A stretch of DNA of 64,000 nucleotides from Sanguibacter keddieii. Its GTDB lineage: Bacteria > Actinomycetota > Actinomycetes > Actinomycetales > Actinomycetaceae. The stretch spans positions 42,111-106,110 of the forward strand of contig NZ_JVOJ01000029.1 in assembly GCF_001064145.1 (NCBI RefSeq), given 5' to 3'. This document shows, piece after piece, positions 15,964 to 24,264 of this stretch (its first letter is position 1; every line of letters starts with the position of its first letter). The notes under the pieces were generated by a model. It was not told the origin of the DNA and searched no databases. It was given only the letters and a program-made list of their open reading frames with translations. The position numbers were made by a program, and so were the translations under genes.

Positions 15964-17061
15964 TCAGGGGAGGTTGAGCTGCGAACGGATAACGGAGACC
16001 ATCAGGTCCGTTCCCTTGATCTCTGCGGTCTGTTCACCACCGAGAATGCGGGTCTGGCCATCCGCGTCAAGCAGCTGCGACGCGCCCATGTTCGGACCGA
16101 GGGGCAGGATCACCCATTCCTTCGTCGGCTGGTAGATGGCGTCGGGCTTCTCCCCTTCGATCTGCGCGGTGATGTTCGCGATCACGACGCGGGCCTGCTG
16201 GCGCGCGGCATCGGCACGCTTCGATTCACGCACATCGGTGAGGTCACCAACAGCGTAGACGTTCGGGTGATCCACGACCTGCATGGTGCCATCGACACGG
16301 ATGGTGCCGTTCGGGTTCATGACAGACTCGTAGTCGCTGCCGATCAGGAAGCCGGTGTTGGCGCGAGCGCCGTAGCACTGGAACCACAGGTCGGCCTCGA
16401 TGACGTCACCGTTCTTGGTTTCGACCATGAAGTGTCCGAGGTCGCCGACGTTCTGCGGGGGCAGGTAGGCCAGCTCTGATCCGCTCACGACGCGCACGCC
16501 GAGGGTGGCCAGCTGCTCGCTGATCTCGTTGCGCAGCGCATCGGTGTATCCGGGGGTGCCCAGGATCTGATCTGAGGCCTCGACGATCGTGATGTCCAGG
16601 CCCGGGAAGGCGTTGGCGAGCTCGCCGGTCAGCTCAATGCCGACGGTGCCACCGCCAACAATCATGACCGAGCGGGCACGACCGAGGTTCTCGTGCAGCT
16701 GCTCGAGGCGGGCCTTGGCCACGGAGGAGCGGTAGGAGGAGTACTTCGCGGGGAACGGATAGGTCGATCCGGTCGCAAACACGACGTAGTCGGCCTCGAT
16801 CGGGTCGTGGCCGAAGACGTGAACGGTCGTGCCGTCAACACGCGAGACGGTGCCGCGCACGACCTCGCCGCGGTGCAGCAGGTTCGTGTAGGGCATGAAG
16901 ATCGCGTGTTCCCACACGGTGTCGACCGCGGCACGCAGCGCGGCTGCGTGGTGGACGAACTGGTCCTTCTGTTCGATGAGAACAACGTCCGCGAGGGGGT
17001 CCAGCCCCTTTGCGACCGTGACGCCTCCGTAACCTCCGCCGATGACTGCGACGCGTGCCAT
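15964..17061 (-). CDS. NAD(P)/FAD-dependent oxidoreductase (NDH-2 / AIFM2-like)
   Basis: A 365-residue two-dinucleotide-binding-domain flavoprotein. The FAD motif VAVIGGGYGG is at residues 4-13 and the NAD(P) motif VMIVGGGTVGIELTGEL at about 132-148. The FAD-closing NVYAVGDLTD is near 268. It most resembles type II NADH dehydrogenases and AIF/FSP1-like quinone reductases, so electron transfer from NAD(P)H to a quinone is likely. No membrane helix is obvious, and the substrate is not determined by sequence. It is followed closely by the acidic-protein promoter. Confidence 0.85.
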   Translation of the reverse strand: MARVAVIGGGYGGVTVAKGLDPLADVVLIEQKDQFVHHAAALRAAVDTVWEHAIFMPYTNLLHRGEVVRGTVSRVDGTTVHVFGHDPIEADYVVFATGSTYPFPAKYSSYRSSVAKARLEQLHENLGRARSVMIVGGGTVGIELTGELANAFPGLDITIVEASDQILGTPGYTDALRNEISEQLATLGVRVVSGSELAYLPPQNVGDLGHFMVETKNGDVIEADLWFQCYGARANTGFLIGSDYESVMNPNGTIRVDGTMQVVDHPNVYAVGDLTDVRESKRADAARQQARVVIANITAQIEGEKPDAIYQPTKEWVILPLGPNMGASQLLDADGQTRILGGEQTAEIKGTDLMVSVIRSQLNLP

Positions 17062-17132
17062 GTCTTTCCTCCTTATGAGTGGGCCGCGTCTATTGTGTCA
17101 CCTGGCGGGCACGAATGCGCGTGCTAGGGACC

Positions 17133-17645
17133 TTAGTCCGCGTCGTTAGTGTTCTCCCCTGTCTCCAGGCCGAGGCCGCGGGCAATATTGGGCGCAAAGA
17201 AGTTGGGACCCTTGAGGACCTTTCCATCCTCGCGCAGCTTGACGGAGCCGTCGGGCATGAGCTTGGAAAGGTTCGAGGCCTGGACCTCAGCGAGCACAGA
17301 ATCGAGGTCCATACCGGACTCAATCGCCATGCCGTAGATGACGTAGATGAGGTCGGCAAGGGCATCCGCAGCCTCGATGACATCGCGCTCGCCATCGTCC
17401 GCCGCGACCGCCTCGGCGGTAGCCGCCTCAATGATCGCGCGGGCGCGCGTACCATACACCGCCCCCATGAGTTCAGCGAACTCTTCGGCGATGAGGCTCA
17501 TGCGCAATCCGAGGCGCTCGTAGGACAGCGTCGGATCATCGAAAGATCGAATCGGAACCGAGTACGTGCGGTGGAACTCCTGAACGAGTTCCATCGGGCT
17601 GGGAGCGCCCTGCGCGGACGAGGTGGGGGTGTTCTTCTCGCTCAT
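17133..17645 (-). CDS. MazG-like / PRA-PH-type nucleotide pyrophosphohydrolase
   Basis: A 170-residue all-alpha NTP pyrophosphohydrolase-like protein. The metal-binding pattern is EEFAEL (Glu54, 55, 58) followed by EAADALAD (Glu91, Asp94, Asp98), as in the MazG/dUTPase/HisE superfamily. The C-terminal DGKVLKGPNFFAPNI matches the predicted-phosphohydrolase group with HisE-like ends. It probably hydrolyses a non-canonical or cellular NTP to NMP; no histidine genes are near, so a role in histidine synthesis is unlikely. The ATG at 17645 overlaps the DsbA-like stop by 4 nt. Confidence 0.8.
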   Translation of the reverse strand: MSEKNTPTSSAQGAPSPMELVQEFHRTYSVPIRSFDDPTLSYERLGLRMSLIAEEFAELMGAVYGTRARAIIEAATAEAVAADDGERDVIEAADALADLIYVIYGMAIESGMDLDSVLAEVQASNLSKLMPDGSVKLREDGKVLKGPNFFAPNIARGLGLETGENTNDAD

Positions 17646-18325
17646 GCGTGATCCTTTCGAGACTGTTCCCAGGCCGTGGCCAGGATGTTCGTAAATGCGG
17701 TGATCGTTTGATGTCCGTCGACGAGGAACTGCGCGTCGAAAACGTACGTCGGGACGGCGGTGACACCCATGTGCATCGCCACCTGGAAGTCCGAATAGAC
17801 GCGGGAGGCCCATTCCTCGTCGCCCAAGGCGTCGCCAGCAAGTTCCGGTGGCATGCCGATGTCCTGGGCGCACCCGATGAGCACCTCGGGATGAGAGATG
17901 TCCAGGCCCATCTCGAAGTGCGCGCGCATGATGGCCTCGGCGACCTTCAGCTGCAGCGAGGAGGGGCCTGCCACCGTATCGGAATCAATATCCGCATCGT
18001 GCGCAGCCGCGATGACGCGGTGTGCGCGCGATGTCGGAGCGATGATGAGCTTATCGAAGTCGAAGCGAATCCCCTCGCGCGCACCGAGTGCCTGCATCCG
18101 TTCGTCAGATTCGTGTACTTCTTCGAGCGTCGCGGCACCGGATTCCACGAGGGCCACGACGCGGGGCTTGTCCACTGGGCCGTCAAGTTCCGGGTCGAGA
18201 AGGAAGGCGTGCAGGTAGACCTCGACCTCGTCACGATACTTGAATTCCTCGAGGGCTACGCGCAGGTGCCTCAGCCCGAGATAGCTCCACGGGTCGCAGG
18301 TGTCGAGCCACATGTCGATACGCAC
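17642..18325 (-). CDS. DsbA-family thioredoxin-fold protein without CxxC
   Basis: A 227-residue cytoplasmic protein of the FrnE/2-hydroxychromene-carboxylate-isomerase branch of the DsbA family. The motif is DTCDPWSYLG (residues 8-17) where redox-active members have xCPWCY, so both active cysteines are replaced (Asp11, Ser14). The cis-Pro loop GVTAVPTYVF is kept near the C-terminus. A Ser at the nucleophile position suggests a glutathione-like-thiol transferase or isomerase, or a loss of activity. It precedes and overlaps the MazG-like gene. Confidence 0.82.
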   Translation of the reverse strand: MRIDMWLDTCDPWSYLGLRHLRVALEEFKYRDEVEVYLHAFLLDPELDGPVDKPRVVALVESGAATLEEVHESDERMQALGAREGIRFDFDKLIIAPTSRAHRVIAAAHDADIDSDTVAGPSSLQLKVAEAIMRAHFEMGLDISHPEVLIGCAQDIGMPPELAGDALGDEEWASRVYSDFQVAMHMGVTAVPTYVFDAQFLVDGHQTITAFTNILATAWEQSRKDHA

Positions 18326-18353
18326 GATGCCTCCTCACGATTGATATGGAAAA

Positions 18354-18377
18354 CCCCGGAGCCTTTCGGCTCCGGGG
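18354..18377 (-). terminator. Intrinsic terminator of tRNA-Leu
   Basis: Minus strand 10-bp GC-rich stem (CCCCGGAGCC/GGCTCCGGGG) with GAAA loop, followed by TTTT. It lies 7 nt after the tRNA. Confidence 0.85.
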
Positions 18378-18384
18378 CATCTCG

Positions 18385-18471
18385 TGCGCGGAGGGGGACT
18401 TGAACCCCCACCCTCGTAAAATGAGGACTAGCACCTCAAGCTAGCGCGTCTGCCTATTCCGCCACCCGCGC
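18385..18471 (-). tRNA. tRNA-Leu (anticodon GAG)
   Basis: An 87-nt class II tRNA. The acceptor stem GCGCGGG pairs with TCCGCGC (one G-U), with A as discriminator. The anticodon stem-loop is CTAGC-TTGAGGT-GCTAG, anticodon GAG, reading CUC/CUU. A long variable arm follows (GTCCTCATTTTACGAGGG), then the T-arm GGGGGTTCAAGTCCCCC. The 3' CCA is not encoded. The terminator follows directly. Confidence 0.95.
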
Positions 18472-18549
18472 AGGTGAGCGATGCGAACCGTTGCGATCCG
18501 CAAGCGAGTAGAAGCTTAACACGATGTCAGCGACATGCGCCAATCGAAA

Positions 18550-19038
18550 CTAGGAGTCTTTTTCGCCGCCGCGCAGACGCGAGTCGAGAGTCGAGAAAAC
18601 CTTGACAATAGAATCAATATCGGTTTCAGTCATGCCGTCCAGAAGGTACTCGCTGACGGTCTGCTGATGCAGTTCTGTGGCAGCAAGCACAGTTTCGATT
18701 CCCTGGGTGGTGAGACACGCGTCGTAACCGCGGCGATCAACAGCGGACGGAATGCGCTCCACCCACCCGTCGCGCGACAGATTCGAGACGAGGTAGGTGA
18801 CGCGCGACGGAGAATAAACGATGCGGTCAGCCAGCTCGCCCATGCGCAGACGATGGCCCGGCGCCTCCCAGAGGGCCAACAGGATGTTGTAGTCGGGCAT
18901 GGAAACCCCGTAGGTGCGCTTGAGGCGCGTTTCGAGAATGCCCTGCAGGCGCCCGGATGCCTCGAAGAAGACTCGCCATGCGGCAGCGCGCGCACTATTG
19001 GCCTGAACGATTGGCGTCAGTCGTGCTCGTGATTCCAT
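18550..19038 (-). CDS. MarR-family transcriptional regulator
   Basis: A 162-residue winged-helix regulator. From ATG 19038, behind a strong GAGGAGGGAG ribosome site, it starts ESRARLTPIVQ. The DNA-binding part is MPDYNILLALWEAPGHRLRMGELADRI followed by SRVTYLVSNLSRDGWVERIPSAVDRRGYDACLT, with the wing Asp-Arg-Arg-Gly typical of MarR. MarR proteins respond to phenolic or oxidative ligands; the ligand here cannot be told. The adjacent divergent HAD gene, 52 nt away, is the most obvious possible target. Confidence 0.9.
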   Translation of the reverse strand: MESRARLTPIVQANSARAAAWRVFFEASGRLQGILETRLKRTYGVSMPDYNILLALWEAPGHRLRMGELADRIVYSPSRVTYLVSNLSRDGWVERIPSAVDRRGYDACLTTQGIETVLAATELHQQTVSEYLLDGMTETDIDSIVKVFSTLDSRLRGGEKDS

Positions 19039-19090
19039 GTCTCCCTCCTCGTGGTCGTGTCGGATGCTCCTCTCGGGATAATAGGGCATA

Positions 19091-19804
19091 GTGACTAAGA
19101 AAGCACCAACAACGCGGGGGAGCCACGTGTTTTTATCCATTTCTGCTGTCCTTTTTGACGTCGACGGAACGATTGTTGATTCCGCTCCTGCCGTCATGAG
19201 CGCATTTCGTGGCGCGCTGTCAGACTATGATCTGCCGATCCCCGATGACCAGCGGCTTCGCACGTATGTCGGCCCGCCGCTGTGGTACTCCTTCGGCGAC
19301 CTGGGGTACGAGGGTGAGCTCCTGGCCAACCTCGTGAGCGGCTACCGTGCGCGATACCAAGCTCACTTTCTTGATCCCGAGCCGTTTCCCGGGGTCATTG
19401 ATCTGCTCCATGAGCTTCACGATGCGGGTGTCCCGCTGGCGACCGCAACCTCGAAGCAAGCGCCGATGGCTCTGGCTCAGATGTCACACCTCGGCCTGTC
19501 CAGCGTTTTCGATGTGATCGCCGGCGCTACCCCTGATCCGGCATCGAGCAAAGCAACCGTCATTCACGAGGCCCTGACGCGCTTGGAGGAGCGCGGCGCC
19601 GACATCTCCTGTCCCGTCATCGTCGGCGACTCGATCTGGGACGTTCGCGGCGCCAAGGAGGCCGGCATTCCGGTAATCGGCGTTGGATGGGGCTACGCAA
19701 CTGACGACGGCCTGGACGACGCGGACGCCGTGTGCGAGACGGTCGAAGACCTGCGCGCCTACCTCCTGGATGGCGTGGCGAAGCACGCGCAGAGCGCTCG
19801 TTAG
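19091..19804 (+). CDS. HAD-family phosphatase (Gph-like)
   Basis: A haloacid dehalogenase-type phosphatase of 237 residues. Motif I is LFDVDGTIVDS, motif II the Thr/Ser of LATATSKQ, motif III the Lys in SSKATVIHEAL, and motif IV VGDSIWDVRGAKEAGIPVIGVGWGY. It has the small helical cap of the phosphoglycolate phosphatase subfamily, but the substrate is open. The start is uncertain: GTG 19091 follows a GATAAT box, while GTG 19127 has a good GGGGGAG ribosome site and would remove 12 residues. Its stop overlaps the convergent dnaE2 stop. Confidence 0.88.
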   Translation: MTKKAPTTRGSHVFLSISAVLFDVDGTIVDSAPAVMSAFRGALSDYDLPIPDDQRLRTYVGPPLWYSFGDLGYEGELLANLVSGYRARYQAHFLDPEPFPGVIDLLHELHDAGVPLATATSKQAPMALAQMSHLGLSSVFDVIAGATPDPASSKATVIHEALTRLEERGADISCPVIVGDSIWDVRGAKEAGIPVIGVGWGYATDDGLDDADAVCETVEDLRAYLLDGVAKHAQSAR

Positions 19805-22800
19805 CGAAAGTCTCGGGAACGCACGTTGATGGGCAGGTCGACGGGAGCAATCCGGAAAGCTTGCACGTTGATCGCACCATCGCCCCATTCGAGCGTCCCG
19901 CGAACGAGGAGCGCGTTCGACTCCAGGCAGACGCGTCGAAACTTCTTCCACGCGCCCACCGACACGGAGACATTGACGAAACCCGTCTCGTCCTCAAGCG
20001 AGAGGAACGTGATCCCTCCGCCCGTGTGCGGGCGCTGTCGATGGGTGACGACTCCGGCGACGTCGACGATGCATCCGGCCAGGTGCTGACCCAGCTCGCC
20101 GGCCCGGAGGGCGCTAGCGGGCAGCGATTCGCGCACGTAGCTGAAAGGGTGCTCCCCCGGGGTCAGACCCGTCGCGGCGACATCCGATTGCATGAGTTCC
20201 GCCTCCGATAGCGAGGGTAAGTCGGGCACGCGCGAGCCCACCTCCGTGCCCGGAAGAAACGGCTGCCAGTGACCGCCCCAAGCCTGTGGCTGCGCGAGCG
20301 CTCCTGCGGCCCACGCTCCCTCTCGCCTGCCCACCCCTAGGCACTCGAGGGCACCGGCCATCGCGAGCTTTTCCATGGCAGAGGCGCTCACGTGGGCTCG
20401 GCGCGCGAGGTCCGCCTGACTCGTAAACGCTCCCTGGTGCCTGGCTTCGACGATGCGCTCGGCGGCCGCACCCAGGCCTCGTACCTGATTCAGGCCGATA
20501 CGCACCGCGAGGTCATTATCAACGTCGAGGGGAACGGTGCCGCGCGAGGGCAAAGACTCCGGACGCCCCGGGCTGTAGGACTCCCCCGACTCGTCCTCGC
20601 TCACGCGTTGCACGCTCGCGTCGACGAGCGAATCGTTGACCGACGGACCGACCACACGCACACCGTGTCTGCGGGCGTCCTGCACGAGTGTCGCGGGAGA
20701 ATAGAAGCCCATCGGCTGGGAGGCCAGGATCGCGGCATAAAAGTGCTCAGGGGCGTGCACTTTCAGCCAGGACGAGGCGTACACGATGTGTGCAAACGAA
20801 AATGAATGAGACTCCGGGAATCCGAAGTCTGCAAAGCCCTTGAGCTGTTCGAAGATGCGCTCGCGCGTGGGCGCATCGATCCCTCGCTCTTTCATGCCGG
20901 CCATCAGGTCCCCTTTCAGGGCCTCCATGCGCTCCGGGCTGCGCTTTGCCCCCATCGCGCGACGCAGCTGATCGGCACGCGCTCCCGACAAGCCCGCCGC
21001 GTCTGTCGCGATACGCATGAGCTGCTCCTGAAAGAGGGGGACACCGAGCGTCTGGCGCAGAGCGGGCTCAAGAAGCGGGTGCAGATAGGTGACCTCCTCG
21101 CGTCCCGAGCGTCGCCGCAGATAGGGATTGACTGAGCGCCCCTGGATCGGCCCCGGTCGGATCAGAGCGACCTCCACGACAATGTCGTAGAAGCAGCGCG
21201 GTTTGAGCCTGGGCAGAGTGTTCATTTGCGCGCGCGACTCCACCTGAAAGACGCCAACCGTGTCGGCCGCGCACAGCAGGTCGTAGACCCTCGGATCCTC
21301 CTCCGGCAGTGTGTGCAGCCCCAGGGGCTGACCCTCGCGCCCGCGCACGACGCGTGACGCCCAGCCACGCAGCTGATTCGAGGCCTCCCCCGCACATGCG
21401 CGGCCCGCCTGGAGCTCATCGAAAGCGACGCGCAACGCCGTCAGCATGCCGAGCGACAGTAGGTCAAACTTCACGAGGCCGGCGTCCGCGCAGTCTTCCT
21501 TGTCCCACTGGAGGACGGTGCGCCCGGGCATCGCGGCCCAGCCGACCGGGCAGATGCGCGACACCGGCTGATCGGTGAGCACCATGCCTCCCGAGTGAAT
21601 CCCCATGTGCCGGGGAAGACGCGAAAGCGCGCGGGCCGCATCCCCAACGAGGGGTGGCACTTCTCCCCTGCCCTGGGACCAGGCTGTGGCCGTGCCAGTC
21701 GGGTATCCGAGGGCACGCGCAGCGTCGCGGATCGCTGAGCGCGGGCGGTACGTGATGACGTTCGCGACCTGGGCCGCGCGATCCCTCCCAAACGTGTCGT
21801 AGACGTACTGGATGACATCTTCGCGGCGGCAGGCTTCGATGTCGACGTCGATATCCGGCGGCCCCGAGCGCGCATCTGATAGAAATCGCTCGAACAGCAG
21901 GTTGTGGCGCACCGCATCCACCGCCGTGATTCCCAGGCAATAGCACACCGCTGAGTTGGCGGCGCTCCCCCTGCCCTGGCACAGGATTCCGTTGCGGGCG
22001 CAAAAGTCGACGATCTCCTTGACGATCAGAAAGTAGCCCGCGAAGCCGAGTCGCTCGATGACCCCTAGTTCGCGATCGATCGTCTCCCATGCCCGGGGGT
22101 GGTGCGCGCGTGATCCGTAACGCGCACTCGCACCCTCGAAGGTGCAGTGCGCAAGCCAGCTGTCCGGAGTATGCCCGTCGGGAACCTGGGTACGCGGCAG
22201 GCGCGGGGCGACGAGGCGCAGGTCGAAAGCGCATGAGGCTGCGACCTCGCACGCGTTGTCGAGAGCCTGCGGGTGCGCCCCATGCAGTTGCGCCATCTCG
22301 GCGGGCGAACGCAAAAAGGAGCGGTGTGCTCCCAGGTGAGCCTCCGCCTCGTCCAGGGAGGAGCCCAAGCGGGTCGCCGCCAGAATGTCTCCGAGCGCCT
22401 GCTTCGAGGGCGACGACATGCGCGCTCCACTCGTTGCCACCAGGCGAGTTCCGCTCGCGCGCGCAAGCTCCGCGAGCATGTCTCCGGCCTCGTCCTCGTC
22501 CCCGCGGGCCCCCTGCCATTCGACAAGCACATGGTCGCGGCCAAACGCGTCCACGAGCACGTCCAGTACTCGGCGTGCGGACGCCGCGCCCCCCGCTCGC
22601 AGTGCGCGCATGAGCGGGCCCCGCCTGCCGCCGGTGAGGACGACAAGGTCGCCGCCGGCCTCGCTCAGATTGACGAGGTCATGGCGGGGTTTGCGCTGTC
22701 CGGGTTCACTCAGCGATCGATTGCTCATCGCTCCCACGAGATTGGCGTAGCCGCTGGGGCTGGCCGCCAGGATGGGAAGGCGCATCCCCGGATCTTCCGC

Positions 22801-23085
22801 TCCGGGAGCAAGCCCCCACCCCGGCGCAGACGAACCCGCAACGATGCCCCTCAGAGCATCCCACGCGAGCGTAAGCTCAGCGCCGTACACGATCGGCAGG
22901 CCGGCCGCTCGGGCGGCCATGGTCGTCTGGACCGTCGAGTACATGCCATCAACGTCGAGAATTGCGAGGGCGTCGAGGCCCAGGCGCGCAGCTTCTTCCA
23001 CCATCCGCGCGGGTTCGTCGGTCCCGTCGAGAAAGGTGAAGGCGCTGTGTGCGTGCAGTTCTGCGTAGCGTCGTTCCGTGGTCAC
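19801..23085 (-). CDS. dnaE2: Error-prone DNA polymerase III alpha subunit DnaE2
   Basis: A translesion polymerase of the SOS response, 1094 residues. The PHP domain begins ELHAHSAFTFLDG. The polymerase core has PDIDVDIEACRREDVIQYVY with catalytic aspartates and the later LRPGPIQG-like IRPGPIQGRSVNPY. The OB domain near the end (VVTHRQRP...GGITFLSLEDETGFVNV) is the hallmark of DnaE2. The start GTG 23085 is preceded by a perfect TATAAT 6 nt away and a LexA box just upstream. Its partners imuA-imuB lie 4-6 kb away behind a second LexA box. Confidence 0.95.
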   Translation of the reverse strand: MTTERRYAELHAHSAFTFLDGTDEPARMVEEAARLGLDALAILDVDGMYSTVQTTMAARAAGLPIVYGAELTLAWDALRGIVAGSSAPGWGLAPGAEDPGMRLPILAASPSGYANLVGAMSNRSLSEPGQRKPRHDLVNLSEAGGDLVVLTGGRRGPLMRALRAGGAASARRVLDVLVDAFGRDHVLVEWQGARGDEDEAGDMLAELARASGTRLVATSGARMSSPSKQALGDILAATRLGSSLDEAEAHLGAHRSFLRSPAEMAQLHGAHPQALDNACEVAASCAFDLRLVAPRLPRTQVPDGHTPDSWLAHCTFEGASARYGSRAHHPRAWETIDRELGVIERLGFAGYFLIVKEIVDFCARNGILCQGRGSAANSAVCYCLGITAVDAVRHNLLFERFLSDARSGPPDIDVDIEACRREDVIQYVYDTFGRDRAAQVANVITYRPRSAIRDAARALGYPTGTATAWSQGRGEVPPLVGDAARALSRLPRHMGIHSGGMVLTDQPVSRICPVGWAAMPGRTVLQWDKEDCADAGLVKFDLLSLGMLTALRVAFDELQAGRACAGEASNQLRGWASRVVRGREGQPLGLHTLPEEDPRVYDLLCAADTVGVFQVESRAQMNTLPRLKPRCFYDIVVEVALIRPGPIQGRSVNPYLRRRSGREEVTYLHPLLEPALRQTLGVPLFQEQLMRIATDAAGLSGARADQLRRAMGAKRSPERMEALKGDLMAGMKERGIDAPTRERIFEQLKGFADFGFPESHSFSFAHIVYASSWLKVHAPEHFYAAILASQPMGFYSPATLVQDARRHGVRVVGPSVNDSLVDASVQRVSEDESGESYSPGRPESLPSRGTVPLDVDNDLAVRIGLNQVRGLGAAAERIVEARHQGAFTSQADLARRAHVSASAMEKLAMAGALECLGVGRREGAWAAGALAQPQAWGGHWQPFLPGTEVGSRVPDLPSLSEAELMQSDVAATGLTPGEHPFSYVRESLPASALRAGELGQHLAGCIVDVAGVVTHRQRPHTGGGITFLSLEDETGFVNVSVSVGAWKKFRRVCLESNALLVRGTLEWGDGAINVQAFRIAPVDLPINVRSRDFR

Positions 23086-23091
23086 CCACCC

Positions 23092-23097
23092 ATTATA
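23092..23097 (-). promoter_or_regulatory. -10 box of dnaE2
   Basis: Minus strand TATAAT, 6 nt before the GTG start, implying a leaderless or nearly leaderless mRNA. The LexA box lies immediately upstream in the -10/-35 spacer, ideal for repression. Confidence 0.7.
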
Positions 23098-23113
23098 TAG
23101 AACATATGTTCGA
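23098..23113. promoter_or_regulatory. LexA operator (SOS box) upstream of dnaE2
   Basis: The sequence TAGAACATATGTTCGA matches the actinobacterial SOS box TCGAAC-N4-GTTCGA at 15 of 16 possible positions, with a perfect GAACATATGTTC core. It would put dnaE2 under LexA; the divergent dehydrogenase starts 87 nt away on the other side. Confidence 0.9.
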
Positions 23114-23187
23114 TAGTAATGGTGGGCGTGTGCGTTGGCGCGTACGGATGGAGCGAACGGAGCGCCTCCCGCGACAGTCACAAGCCC

Positions 23188-23193
23188 TATGCT
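23188..23193 (+). promoter_or_regulatory. -10 box of the alcohol dehydrogenase gene
   Basis: TATGCT, then GGGAGT (6 nt, also a weak ribosome site), then ATG at 23200. Confidence 0.45.
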
Positions 23194-23199
23194 GGGAGT

Positions 23200-24264
23200 A
23201 TGGAATCCATGCTCGCAGCGTCGCTTGACTCCCCCGGCACCCTGGTGCTCGAGAAACGCCCAATTCCGGCACTCGGTCCGCGCGACGTTCTCTTGGCCGT
23301 CGAAGCAACAACGCTGTGCGGGACGGACCTGCGCATCGCGACGGGACAAAAGACGAACGGCGTCGCCCCGGGCGTGGTCCTCGGGCACGAAATCGCAGCA
23401 CGCGTGTGGCGCATCGGAAGCGACCTCACCGCGAGGATCGACGTTCCCGCCCCGGGTACGCAGGTCGGACTCGCTCCAGAGATTGCCTGCGGGCACTGCG
23501 CTCCCTGCGCGAGTGGACACTCCAACGTGTGCGCGAACATGCGGCTGTTTGGAACCGGGGTGGATGGAGGCCTCGCGGACCTCATTGTCGTCCCCGAAGA
23601 AGCCCTCGCGTGCATCACTCCCGTTGCTCGCGACATCGCCCCACCTCACCTCGCGCTCGCGGAGCCACTGTCCTGCTGCCTGCGCGCAACGTCGCGCCTA
23701 CCGATCGAAGCCGGCTCCCGCGTCCTCGTTCTGGGTACGGGACCGATCGGGCTCATCCACTGCGCGCTCGCGGTGTCCGCCGGCGCGCGCGTCATGGCGT
23801 GCGGACGACAGGCACGACTAGAACCCGCGCGGGCGATGGGAGCTGAGGTGACAACCGCCGCCCAAGGCGAGGACCTCGTGCGTGAGGTCCTTGCGTGGAC
23901 TGACGGTGTTGGACCAGACGTCGTCATTATCGCAGTCGGCGACCCGGGCCTCGTCCCCATTGCCGCTCAGTGCGCCCGCATTGGCGGCCACATTTCCTTC
24001 TTCGCAGGCTTCCCCGCGGGGGCAATGGCTCAGATCGACCCAAACCTCGTGCACTACCGCGAACTAACCGTCAGTGGCAGCGCCAACGCGACCCTTGATG
24101 ACTACGCGGCGGCCGTTGATGCGCTCTCACGCGGACGCATCGACCTGTCGCCACTCATCACACACGAGTATGAGCTGTCCGACGTGCACGACGCCCTCGA
24201 GGCTGTTCGGACTCGCGCCGGCCTGAAGGTGGCCGTGCGCCCGAGGGGTGTGAGCGCCCCTTAG
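23200..24264 (+). CDS. Zinc-dependent medium-chain alcohol/polyol dehydrogenase
   Basis: A 354-residue MDR-family dehydrogenase. TTLCGTDLRI supplies the catalytic zinc Cys, GHE (in VVLGHEIAARV) the His-Glu pair, and the four structural zinc cysteines are in CGHCAPCASGHSNVC. The Rossmann motif VLVLGTGPIGLIHCALA follows. It is closest in pattern to threonine/sorbitol-type dehydrogenases, but the substrate is not fixed. The start at 23200 is chosen for its -10 box; earlier in-frame ATG 23119 overlaps the LexA region. The stop overlaps the convergent helicase stop. Confidence 0.9.
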   Translation: MESMLAASLDSPGTLVLEKRPIPALGPRDVLLAVEATTLCGTDLRIATGQKTNGVAPGVVLGHEIAARVWRIGSDLTARIDVPAPGTQVGLAPEIACGHCAPCASGHSNVCANMRLFGTGVDGGLADLIVVPEEALACITPVARDIAPPHLALAEPLSCCLRATSRLPIEAGSRVLVLGTGPIGLIHCALAVSAGARVMACGRQARLEPARAMGAEVTTAAQGEDLVREVLAWTDGVGPDVVIIAVGDPGLVPIAAQCARIGGHISFFAGFPAGAMAQIDPNLVHYRELTVSGSANATLDDYAAAVDALSRGRIDLSPLITHEYELSDVHDALEAVRTRAGLKVAVRPRGVSAP

